Source: SZUA-87 sp041687805 (GTDB lineage Bacteria; Actinomycetota; Acidimicrobiia; Acidimicrobiales; Aldehydirespiratoraceae). Taken from it: DNA of 5,738 bases. The notes under the pieces were generated by a model, which had not been told where the DNA came from, searched no databases, and was given only the letters and a program-made list of their open reading frames with translations. Below are positions 1-5,738 of this stretch, piece by piece; position 1 is the first letter of the stretch; every line of letters begins with the position of its first letter. Where the stretch lies: contig JBDNJK010000048.1 of NCBI GenBank assembly GCA_041687805.1, positions 1 to 5,738 on the forward strand, in the 5' to 3' direction. Made by a program: the position numbers and the translations under genes.

Positions 1-630
1 CGCAATGTGCCTGCTTTCGCTGCACACCTCGACGCCGTGATCGACGTGCCCCACCTAGGCCAGGCTGTCGTCGACATTGCTTGGGGTGGCATGTGGTACG
101 TCATTGCCGACTCCGCTCAGTTCGGAGTGGAGATCGCTCCCGCCAACGGACGTGAACTCGCACGGATCTCCGCGATGCTCCGTCAGGCCGCAGCCGAGCA
201 ACTGCCTGTTTCCCATCCCAACAATCCGGGCCTGGCAAATGTCAGTATCTCGATGCTCACAGCGCCGCCCAGCCATCCCGAAGCCGCCCTCAAGAACGTG
301 GTGACCGTGGCATCCGGGCCCCTCGATTGGGACCGACCCGACACGTGGACGGGCGCCTTCGATCGCTCGCCGTGCGGCACCGCTACGTGCGCCGAGATGG
401 CGGTTCTTCATGCCAAGGGTCTCCTCGACCTTCACGAACCATTTGTGAACGAGAGCATCATCGGCACGTTGTTCACCGGCGAACTGATCGAGCAGACCTC
501 GGTCGGAGGCATCGACGCTGTTGTGCCGACGATCGCCGGTCAGGCATGGATCACCGGCCGTGCCGAGTATGTGCTCGACCCAACGGATCCGTTCCCGCAG
601 GGCTACACCCTCGGCGATATCTGGGCCTAA
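1..630 (+). CDS. Proline racemase / 4-hydroxyproline 2-epimerase family protein (C-terminal part, 5' end outside window)
   Basis: Frame 1 is open from the first base and ends in TAA at 628-630, giving about 210 residues of a family that is usually 310-340 long; the start lies left of the window. The second catalytic cysteine motif DRSPCGTAT is present, with the Cys codon at 373-375. Other family hallmarks are the opening NVPAF and DIAWGG segments, HPNNPGLANVS in the middle, the ESIIGTLFTG stretch, and the closing AWITGRAEYVLDPTDPFPQGY. The family inverts the alpha carbon of proline or hydroxyproline with a pair of cysteines, without cofactor. Having Cys rather than Thr at this position argues for an epimerase or racemase and against trans-3-hydroxyproline dehydratase. 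The first catalytic residue is off-window, so substrate and exact activity are not settled. Overall wording resembles hydroxyproline 2-epimerases more than classic proline racemase (my judgement from memory). A cytoplasmic enzyme is expected. Its 3' end faces the next gene with only three bases between the stops. Confidence 0.9.
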   Translation, partial: RNVPAFAAHLDAVIDVPHLGQAVVDIAWGGMWYVIADSAQFGVEIAPANGRELARISAMLRQAAAEQLPVSHPNNPGLANVSISMLTAPPSHPEAALKNVVTVASGPLDWDRPDTWTGAFDRSPCGTATCAEMAVLHAKGLLDLHEPFVNESIIGTLFTGELIEQTSVGGIDAVVPTIAGQAWITGRAEYVLDPTDPFPQGYTLGDIWA

Positions 631-633
631 GGC

Positions 634-1866
634 TCACTCCGAGCTTGCCATGAAGTGGGCTTCATCAATGGCCCATCTCGAAATCCAAGCCAGATCGAAG
701 TCGTCGGTTTGGCCTCTTGGGGCGTTGCACATGGCGAAAAGGGAAAACATGAACGTCTGACCCGGGCCGTCGGGGCCGACAAACTTGGCATGTGTCCAAA
801 CATCACCAACTTTGACAAATACTCCCTGATCGCCCACCTCACGCACTCCGTCGGGCATCCCCGATGCAACGTCGGTCCGTGTCATCCCCAGGCTGTTCGG
901 ATCTATGCCCACCGCGGTCCATCTTGGGTCGTTTCCGGCAAGCGATGTCGGCTGCAACAGATCAGCACTCGACAATCCAGCAACAGACGAGTCGGGTACT
1001 TCGGCAATGAACACGACGAGTTCGGTCGCAAGCGGAGGAACGCCCGACCAGTCAAACGGCGGAGTCGGGAAGCCCTGCGCATATGCGCTCTCACGTGAGA
1101 ATTCCGCAGGAATGGTCGCGTCCAACGACGGGCTTGAGAGCCGCAATGTCGACACGCTGGGATCTGCCTCACGATCGGCACGTGCGTCTCGACACTCAAG
1201 ATCGCTCGGCGTAGGTATCGGTGTTGAGTTCGATTCCGAACCGATCAAGCTCGATGCCTCGCCGGCGGTGGGATCGACTCCGGTACCCAGATCCTGGCTG
1301 GCTGTCGTCGGCCCCAACTGTCGCCATGTAACAAAGCCGAGCACCACGACCACCACAACGATCGCGGTTCGGGTGGCGACACGCATCCACCCACCGGAGT
1401 TCGAGTGGGGTCGGTAGGCGGGCACATCAGGCCGAAGATCCCGGGCTGTTTCGAACACCGGCCGAAGTATCGCCAAGACCTCGTACTTGGCCTGGACCAA
1501 CCTGCGAGCCTCGAGATGGGCGGCCCTCGAAACGATCAGTCTGTCGATGTTTGTCAGCCAGTGACTCACCGCCTGCATGGAGCGCAGACCTGACAACGCC
1601 CCCGAATCGACAAGATCATCGCATCGGCTCATGCGTGTGAACGCCTCATCGAGCACACCCGGGTGTGACCTCACACCAATATCGAGAAGAGCAAAATCGC
1701 CCGACGGTTTCAAGAGCCCAGTGGATGGATCCACGCCCCGCTCAATCACTCGCTGAAGCCAGCTGCCATAGAGCGTGTCGATCTGGTGTTGGTCCGCGCC
1801 TTCCCCTCTCCTCCTCTCGAGGATGTTGAGATTGTGCTCGAATTTCAGTCGTCTCGGTTTGGCCAT
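634..1866 (-). CDS. Single-pass membrane protein with external PEBP-like (YbhB/YbcL) domain
   Basis: 410 residues, ATG at 1866-1864, TGA at 636-634. Three parts are visible. Residues 1-160 form a charged, probably helical cytoplasmic region I do not recognise. Residues about 164-180 (TAIVVVVVVLGFVTW) form one membrane helix, preceded by Arg-rich MRVATR, which predicts the N-terminus inside. A Ser/Thr/Pro/Gly-rich linker (about 185-222) leads to a domain at about 239-382. That domain follows the PEBP / Raf-kinase-inhibitor-like pattern: LRLSSPSL, IPAEFS, PPFDWSGVPP, PRWTAVGIDPNSLG, then GPDGPGQTFMFSLFAM near the end. PEBP family members bind phosphoryl or carboxylate ligands; here the usual DPDAP, HW and HR pocket residues are replaced, so ligand binding may be lost or changed. 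Cys225 and Cys380 could form a disulfide outside the membrane (inference). The start is preceded by GGGGTGG four to five bases upstream. It lies 67 bases downstream of aceA and may be cotranscribed with it. Function unknown; the PEBP assignment is fairly sure. Confidence 0.8.
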   Translation of the reverse strand: MAKPRRLKFEHNLNILERRRGEGADQHQIDTLYGSWLQRVIERGVDPSTGLLKPSGDFALLDIGVRSHPGVLDEAFTRMSRCDDLVDSGALSGLRSMQAVSHWLTNIDRLIVSRAAHLEARRLVQAKYEVLAILRPVFETARDLRPDVPAYRPHSNSGGWMRVATRTAIVVVVVVLGFVTWRQLGPTTASQDLGTGVDPTAGEASSLIGSESNSTPIPTPSDLECRDARADREADPSVSTLRLSSPSLDATIPAEFSRESAYAQGFPTPPFDWSGVPPLATELVVFIAEVPDSSVAGLSSADLLQPTSLAGNDPRWTAVGIDPNSLGMTRTDVASGMPDGVREVGDQGVFVKVGDVWTHAKFVGPDGPGQTFMFSLFAMCNAPRGQTDDFDLAWISRWAIDEAHFMASSE

Positions 1867-1872
1867 TGACCA

Positions 1873-1912
1873 CCCCAGAAAATCTTGCGCGGAATTGTCG
1901 CACTATCTGGGG
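1873..1912 (-). repeat. Inverted repeat in the aceA-PEBP gap, overlapping the ribosome binding site
   Basis: Perfect 7-base arms, CCCCAGA at 1873-1879 and TCTGGGG at 1906-1912, enclose a second pair, TGCG at 1886-1889 and CGCA at 1899-1902. In minus-strand RNA the arm ending in GGGG supplies part of the GGGGTGG Shine-Dalgarno-like sequence of the PEBP gene (ATG at 1866). No T-run follows it, so it does not look like an ordinary intrinsic terminator. It may limit translation of the downstream gene or protect the aceA transcript end; both roles are inference. Confidence 0.45.
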
Positions 1913-1933
1913 CTATGTGCCACGCCGCGCGAG

Positions 1934-4186
1934 TCAGCTCTTATCGATCATGCGGCTCAGAGCACCGGTGGATTCATCGATGAGCTCGGTCATGCAGCCC
2001 GCATCGACCGTGGCCACGATGATGTCGCCAACCTCGTCCTTAACGTCGGAGAACATGCCCAATGCCTTCATCGATTCTGTCTGGCGATGGTTGTCGTCGG
2101 TGGGGCTCACGTAGTGGACCGTGACGCTCTTGTAACGATGGATGAGGAAGATGTGCATCAGCGTCATCAGACGCTTGCGGCGCATGTCGTCGGCCGTGTG
2201 CTGATCTCTGATCGACAAGATGCTGTGGCCTCGACGGTCCTGGATCGTGGCGAACACCATGCTCGCCAACAACCGATCAGAGCTGTCGATCAGGCTCAGT
2301 TCGAGTAGATCAGATCCGGCCGTGTTGGGCCGCAAAGACACGCGCGGCGCATCAGCGATGCTGTTGTGCCCTGCCCATTCCACGAGCCAACCGGCAAGCA
2401 GTGACTTCGGCACTTCGGTCTGAACCAGATGCTGGAATTGTGTGGACCCGGCACCCATTGCCTTGGTGGTTGCGGTGCGCCCCGCTGAGGCAATCAACGC
2501 CGCATCAAGCCGTGGACCGCCAACCAACGACTGTGGTGTGCGGAACTCGGATTCGGTGAGGCGAAGCTTGCGTTGCACACGTGCCAGAGCCAAAGCGCCG
2601 TCCTCCAAGAGCGCTGTGGCGAATTCCTCAGACGCCATGCCGTCGACCTGATGGCCGCCGTAGGTGATGAAGTTGAAGGTGAAGCCGAGCTTGCCGATCT
2701 CCTCAGGGAAGTTGCGCATCTCATCTTCGCTCATGCCGGTTGTGTCCCAGTTGAACGACGGTGAGAGGTTGTAGGCCAGCATCTGTTCTGGGTAGACGGC
2801 GTGGATCGCCTCGGCGAATTCCTTGGCGTCGGGCAGGTTGGCTGTCTTGGTCTCCATCCAGAGCAAATCGGAGTACGGAGCCGCGGCAAGCGACTTGGCG
2901 ACGGCGTAGGGGATGCCACCTGTTATCTGGAGGTAGCCCTCGGGAGTCTTGGCCAATTCGGGGTCCCAGTCGATGTCGATCCCCATCGAGAGGGCACGAT
3001 GCTTGGCCTCGGAGTGGCCAACTCCACCAGCGAACGCGAGCCACTCGTCGACGCTCATCTCGAGGTTGTCGCCATCGTCGAGCCTGACCCTCATCGCCTC
3101 GGCAACCGCCTGCGGGTAGGTGGACAGTCCGGCGGCGGCTTCCCAAGCCTCAAGGAACGCGTCGGAAGCCGCGTCGAGCGTGTTGTCGGCGCTGGTCTCG
3201 GTGCCCGCCATATAGGCCGCCGCGGCTGACCGGATAGCCGTCATTGCGCCGCTCGATTCGAGCCATTCCGTGGCCTCCACGGAGTCTTGCTCCGACACCG
3301 CGTAAAGCTTGTAGCCGTTGAGTTCGGTCACACCGGCGTCGCTCAGGGCTTTGACCATGGCCAGGAAGGCCATCTTGTATGACGGCACCGAGGCGTTGGT
3401 GGCGCCGAGAATGAACGGCTGATCGCGTTCGTCGGATCCACCGTCGAGGAGCGAAGCTGATTCGGCGTCGGTGCGGGCCACGATGATCCCGGCCACGCCC
3501 ATGATGTCGAGTTGGAAACGAGCCGCATTAAGACGTTTGATCTGCTCGTCGGATCCGACGAGGACCTTGCCGCCCTGGTGTCCACACTTCTTGACGCCGG
3601 GCTTCTGATCCTCGATGTGGTAGCCGGGCACCCCGACCTCGACGAAGCGTCGAATCAGGTTACGGACGTGGGCGTCTCCACCGTGACCGGTGTCGGCATC
3701 GGCGATGATGAACGGGCGGTAGTCGTGAGCTTTGGTGGCGGCCCGTTCCTCATCGCTCATGCGAGATCGAACGAACTGCTGGTTTTTGTCGGCTGCGAGA
3801 AGCGCACGCACGAGCACGGCTGCCTCGTCTGGCACCTGGCTCAGTGGATAGCTCGCCAAGTCGGAACCTGGGTCTTCGTTGACCGAACCCTTGGCGGACG
3901 TGGCCCAACCACCGAGGTAGATGCCCTCGATGCCCATGCGCTTCATGGAAGTGACCTGGCCCGGCGTGTAGGGACCGAATGTGGTTATTGACCTGTGTTG
4001 GTCGAACAGCTCACGCAAGCGGTCGTAGAAACCTTCGGCGGCATCGCGTGCCACCACATACTCGTTGTGAATCGTGCCGCGCTGCTCTACTACCTGGCGG
4101 GCGGAGTAGAGGCGGGTTATCGCCTGGAATCGTGGGCTCGCCATCCATCCGGCGGTCTCGCGGATTTCGGTTTCGAATGGACTCAT
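1934..4186 (-). CDS. aceA: Isocitrate lyase, long ICL2 form
   Basis: 750 residues, close to the roughly 766 of mycobacterial ICL2 and far longer than ordinary bacterial ICL (about 430). It splits isocitrate into glyoxylate and succinate, the first step of the glyoxylate shunt, and in mycobacteria also serves the methylcitrate cycle. The signature KKCGH is at residues 199-203 (catalytic Cys201, codon 3586-3584). Other active-site segments are GGWATSA (92-98), the metal-binding ADADTGHGG (162-170), VARTDA (236-241), NLSPSFNW (473-480) and FITYGGHQ (506-513). Compared with short ICL there is a long insertion around residues 280-400. Residues about 590-750 correspond to the C-terminal domain that in M. 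tuberculosis ICL2 has an acetyltransferase-like fold and activates the enzyme on acetyl-CoA binding; its QDRRG, KRLMTLMH and VHYVSPTDDN segments are present. All main catalytic motifs are intact with no frameshift. ATG at 4186-4184 has a strong GAAGGGG five bases upstream. It follows the aldolase gene after 69 bases containing a large inverted repeat. Confidence 0.97.
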   Translation of the reverse strand: MSPFETEIRETAGWMASPRFQAITRLYSARQVVEQRGTIHNEYVVARDAAEGFYDRLRELFDQHRSITTFGPYTPGQVTSMKRMGIEGIYLGGWATSAKGSVNEDPGSDLASYPLSQVPDEAAVLVRALLAADKNQQFVRSRMSDEERAATKAHDYRPFIIADADTGHGGDAHVRNLIRRFVEVGVPGYHIEDQKPGVKKCGHQGGKVLVGSDEQIKRLNAARFQLDIMGVAGIIVARTDAESASLLDGGSDERDQPFILGATNASVPSYKMAFLAMVKALSDAGVTELNGYKLYAVSEQDSVEATEWLESSGAMTAIRSAAAAYMAGTETSADNTLDAASDAFLEAWEAAAGLSTYPQAVAEAMRVRLDDGDNLEMSVDEWLAFAGGVGHSEAKHRALSMGIDIDWDPELAKTPEGYLQITGGIPYAVAKSLAAAPYSDLLWMETKTANLPDAKEFAEAIHAVYPEQMLAYNLSPSFNWDTTGMSEDEMRNFPEEIGKLGFTFNFITYGGHQVDGMASEEFATALLEDGALALARVQRKLRLTESEFRTPQSLVGGPRLDAALIASAGRTATTKAMGAGSTQFQHLVQTEVPKSLLAGWLVEWAGHNSIADAPRVSLRPNTAGSDLLELSLIDSSDRLLASMVFATIQDRRGHSILSIRDQHTADDMRRKRLMTLMHIFLIHRYKSVTVHYVSPTDDNHRQTESMKALGMFSDVKDEVGDIIVATVDAGCMTELIDESTGALSRMIDKS

Positions 4187-4197
4187 CGGTACCCCTT

Positions 4198-4244
4198 CAC
4201 TGTTTCCGCCGGCTCTTTTCGGCCGGTCGGGACACCAAACAGTG
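4198..4244 (-). repeat. Large inverted repeat in the aceA leader, abutting its ribosome binding site
   Basis: Outer arms are perfect 8-mers, CACTGTTT (4198-4205) and AAACAGTG (4237-4244). An inner stem follows: CCG plus CCGGC (4206-4213) pairs with GCCGG, one bulged base, then CGG (4222-4230), leaving an 8-base loop. The outer and inner stems are separated by a 6-base bulge (4231-4236). In minus-strand RNA the last arm runs directly into the aceA Shine-Dalgarno (AAACAGTG then AAGGGG). GACAC at 4231-4235 can instead pair with GTGTC at 4244-4248, excluding most of the outer stem. There is no U-run after it. It could be a leader control element, a processing site or an operator; the sequence does not say which. 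Confidence 0.5.
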
Positions 4245-4255
4245 TGTCGAGGCTT

Positions 4256-4891
4256 CTAGCGATTCCTTTGCCCCGCGAGTGAAACAACTGCCGATATTCG
4301 CGCCTCGACCCCGGAAAGGTCGTCAATATCCCCAAAAAGGGTGTCTCCCATGCCCACCGCGGTGGCACCAGCTTCATAAAAACGCAACAAATTATCTGCT
4401 GTGACTCCGCCGGTGGCCATGAACGGCAGTTGCCCATAGGCCGGTACCAACGCACCGAGATAGGCAGGGCCGGGGGGATCGGCGGGATACAGCTTCAACA
4501 CGTCAGCGCCAGCGGTGATGGCCGTCTGTATCTCGGCCGGAGTTTGAACCCCGGGGATCGTGAGCATTCCGAGCTCGCTACTACGTCGGGCCGTGGCGAC
4601 ATCGACTCCGGGGATCACGCAAAATGTCGCTCCCGCAGCCGCGGCCCGTTCCGCCAGTTCGACCTTCCAAGTAGTTCCGCACCCCACCGATGCCCGTTCG
4701 CCGTATCGGGCCGACAACATGGCGATGTCGTCAGGCGCGCCGTCGTAGTCGTTGGTGATCTCGAGACTTCGCACACCGCCTTCGACGAGCGCGTCGGCAA
4801 GTCGGACGATTCGATCGGCCGGCACCTGACGAAGCACCGCCATGATCCCATCCTCGCGAATGCAGTTGAGCGCGTGTGATTTGACGTCCAT
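4256..4891 (-). CDS. KDPG/KHG aldolase family protein (class I Schiff-base aldolase)
   Basis: 211 residues, the normal length of the Eda family. These enzymes split 2-keto-3-deoxy-6-phosphogluconate, or 4-hydroxy-2-oxoglutarate, into pyruvate plus an aldehyde using a Schiff-base lysine. The lysine is Lys133 in VLKLYPAD (codon 4495-4493), and the general acid/base is probably Glu44 in SLEIT. GCGTT (70-74) matches the pyruvate-contacting loop, PGVQTPAEI (113-121) is a family hallmark, and ATGGV (159-163) starts the usual phosphate-binding region. Two positions depart from E. coli Eda: the Arg of the TLR segment aligns with Asp48, and the phosphate-contacting Ser of GGSW aligns with Asp183 in GMGDTLFG. 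This suggests a non-phosphorylated substrate such as 4-hydroxy-2-oxoglutarate or another 2-keto-3-deoxy acid (inference). Start: ATG 4891-4889, preceded by AGAAGGAA at a short distance; TAG at 4258-4256. It is first of a possible minus-strand operon with aceA, and divergent from the FAD-subunit gene. Family call strong, substrate open. Confidence 0.9.
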   Translation of the reverse strand: MDVKSHALNCIREDGIMAVLRQVPADRIVRLADALVEGGVRSLEITNDYDGAPDDIAMLSARYGERASVGCGTTWKVELAERAAAAGATFCVIPGVDVATARRSSELGMLTIPGVQTPAEIQTAITAGADVLKLYPADPPGPAYLGALVPAYGQLPFMATGGVTADNLLRFYEAGATAVGMGDTLFGDIDDLSGVEARISAVVSLAGQRNR

Positions 4892-4938
4892 GGGTTCCTT
4901 CTCTTGCCTGGCCGCCGCATGCAGCCACCGACCCGATC

Positions 4939-4951
4939 ATTCACCATGAAT
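4939..4951. promoter_or_regulatory. Possible operator palindrome ATTCA-N3-TGAAT
   Basis: A 13-base palindrome with perfect 5-base arms around CCA, located between the divergent aldolase and FAD-subunit genes, about 50 bases upstream of the aldolase start. Its size and position fit a dimeric repressor site, but no regulator gene lies in the window and a palindrome this short can occur by chance. Confidence 0.25.
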
Positions 4952-5017
4952 CGTGTGCCCACAAGGCGAGCAGTCGAGACGTCGCGAAGATCGTCTAGAT
5001 TTACCAACCCGCCGATG

Positions 5018-5023
5018 AAAGGG
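5018..5023 (+). promoter_or_regulatory. Ribosome binding site that selects the TTG start at 5032
   Basis: AAAGGG ends eight bases before TTG at 5032, an ideal spacing. The alternative GTG at 5041 is 17 bases away, too far. The frame is closed upstream by TAG at 4996-4998, and no ATG in frame exists between that stop and the family's first conserved residues. Confidence 0.55.
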
Positions 5024-5031
5024 ATCGAACA

Positions 5032-5738
5032 TTGCCCAGCGTGTTGGCCTACCACCGCCCCAAATCTCTCGACGATGCCGCTTCGCTCCTAGCCGCTCCT
5101 GGCCGAATCCTGATCGGCGGTGGCACCGCAGCAATTCCAGCTGTCCGACGCGACCCCACTGCAGGAGTCGAGATCGTCGACCTTCAAGCTCTCCACCTCG
5201 ACATGATCATCGCCGACGGCGACCGGATCGGTGTCGGGGCCACTACCCGTCTGAGCGACCTGCGATCCGAGCTCAGGATTCCGGCGCTTCTGCGAGACCT
5301 CGCCCGGCGGGAACTCCCGAGCGCGTTGCGCAACCAAGCAACGGTCGGTGGCACAATCGCCTATGGCTCAGCCGACAGCGTTCTGATCGCCGGGCTGTTG
5401 GCCCACGACGCAACGGTTGAGATCCACGGCGAATCGACCAGCACTCTCACATCGGCTCTTGCCGAGGGGTTCAACGGCAAGCTCATCACAAGCGTCACAT
5501 TCAACAGTGTCGGGGTTGGCGCGATTGCATCAACGGGCCGCACCCCAGCCGACCTGCCGATCGTGGCCGCTGTGGCGGTCGCATCCTCCGACGGCGTGCG
5601 GCTCTCGCTCACCGGCGTCGCAACCACACCGATTCTCGTCGACCCGTCCGATCCGACTGCCGGTCTCGCTCCTGTTGGCGACTTCCGGGGTTCGTCCGAA
5701 TACAGGCTCCACTTGGCAGCGCTACTAAGCGCCCGCGC
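5032..5738 (+). CDS. FAD-binding medium subunit of a molybdenum hydroxylase (CoxM/CutM-like), 3' end outside window
   Basis: Open from TTG 5032 to the right edge: 235 codons plus two bases, with no stop. The family is usually 260-300 residues, so a short C-terminal piece is missing. In xanthine dehydrogenase / CO dehydrogenase type enzymes this subunit holds FAD and passes electrons from the iron-sulfur subunit to an acceptor. The N-terminal LAYHRPKSLDDAASLL (5-20) is the usual opening. RILIGGGTAAIP (25-36) is the first FAD diphosphate-binding loop and RNQATVGGTI (100-109) the second. DSVLIAGLLAHDATVEI (115-131) follows as in the family. The C-terminal domain shows RTPADLPIVAAVAVAS (170-185) and the terminal GSSEYRLHLAALLSAR (220-235). 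The substrate cannot be told from this subunit; the Mo-cofactor large subunit and [2Fe-2S] small subunit would be expected just downstream, beyond the window. The start is TTG chosen by the Shine-Dalgarno; GTG 5041 is the alternative and would shorten the protein by three residues. Confidence 0.88.
   Translation, partial: MPSVLAYHRPKSLDDAASLLAAPGRILIGGGTAAIPAVRRDPTAGVEIVDLQALHLDMIIADGDRIGVGATTRLSDLRSELRIPALLRDLARRELPSALRNQATVGGTIAYGSADSVLIAGLLAHDATVEIHGESTSTLTSALAEGFNGKLITSVTFNSVGVGAIASTGRTPADLPIVAAVAVASSDGVRLSLTGVATTPILVDPSDPTAGLAPVGDFRGSSEYRLHLAALLSAR

Larger units (their letters stand above)
4892..5031. promoter_or_regulatory. Divergent intergenic promoter region
   Basis: These 140 bases separate two genes transcribed away from each other, so promoters for both should lie here. 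For the plus gene, TAGATT at 4996-5001 is a possible -10, with only a poor -35 match near 4973. For the minus genes no convincing -35/-10 pair was found. Two short inverted repeats could be operators: ATTCA-CCA-TGAAT at 4939-4951, and AGACG (4977-4981) paired with CGTCT (4992-4996). The second would place a bound protein over the proposed plus-strand -10. All of these are weak motif calls. Confidence 0.4.

Noticed and set aside
1..630. trans-3-hydroxy-L-proline dehydratase as the identity of the left-edge gene
   Set aside because: That group has Thr in place of the second catalytic Cys, while here the motif is SPCGT with Cys; the first active-site residue is outside the window, so only this much can be said.
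1330..1375. CAC/GTG-rich stretch resembling a short tandem repeat
   Set aside because: It encodes the valine run of the membrane helix in the PEBP protein; irregular codons show no true repeat unit.
1873..1912. Intrinsic terminator after aceA
   Set aside because: The stem is followed by TGG and not by a U-run, and the 26-base loop between the main arms is large for a terminator.
1775..2308. A 177-residue open frame on the plus strand, antisense to the aceA 3' end
   Set aside because: It lies across the intact ICL2 C-terminal domain and shows no recognisable family pattern; it is a shadow of GC-rich coding sequence.
2721..3146. Arg-rich 141-residue open frame on the minus strand inside aceA
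   Set aside because: Out of frame with aceA and composed of the Arg/Pro/Ser-heavy wording typical of shifted reading in GC-rich genes.
3512..3991. A 159-residue open frame on the plus strand, antisense to the aceA N-terminal half
   Set aside because: Fully covered by the conserved catalytic region of isocitrate lyase, with no domain pattern of its own.
5089..5337. Minus-strand open frame opposite the FAD-subunit gene
   Set aside because: The plus-strand frame carries both FAD-binding motifs and the family C-terminal motif, so this is an antisense shadow.

Overview
The window is GC-rich (roughly 60% by eye), tightly packed bacterial DNA with five protein genes and almost no spare sequence. 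The best taxonomic clue is a 750-residue isocitrate lyase that follows the mycobacterial long form (ICL2) from end to end. That form is typical of actinobacteria. The source is probably an actinobacterium, perhaps outside the mycobacteria (for example a marine or soil acidimicrobial lineage), but the lineage is inferred and not proven.

Layout from left to right. Positions 1-630 (+) hold the C-terminal part of a proline racemase / hydroxyproline 2-epimerase family enzyme, cut by the window edge. It converges, with a 3-base gap, on 634-1866 (-), a single-pass membrane protein whose outer half is a divergent PEBP (YbhB/YbcL-like) domain. Upstream of that on the same strand lie the ICL2-type isocitrate lyase (1934-4186) and a KDPG/KHG-aldolase family enzyme (4256-4891). 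The three minus-strand genes are separated by 67 and 69 bases and could be one transcript, aldolase - aceA - PEBP protein. Each of the two gaps contains an inverted repeat that abuts or includes the ribosome binding site of the next gene. A 140-base divergent promoter region (4892-5031) separates this set from a plus-strand gene starting at about 5032. That gene encodes the FAD-binding medium subunit of a molybdenum hydroxylase (CoxM/CutM-like) and runs off the right edge.

Possible joint role: isocitrate lyase makes glyoxylate and succinate, and a KHG-type aldolase splits 4-hydroxy-2-oxoglutarate to glyoxylate and pyruvate. A hydroxyproline epimerase lies two genes away. This suggests a carbon-scavenging region centred on glyoxylate and amino or keto acids, but the link is contextual inference. 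No tRNA, rRNA, CRISPR array, insertion sequence or phage gene was seen. The most unusual items are the membrane-anchored PEBP protein with lost pocket residues, the aldolase with changed substrate-binding positions, and the two leader hairpins.
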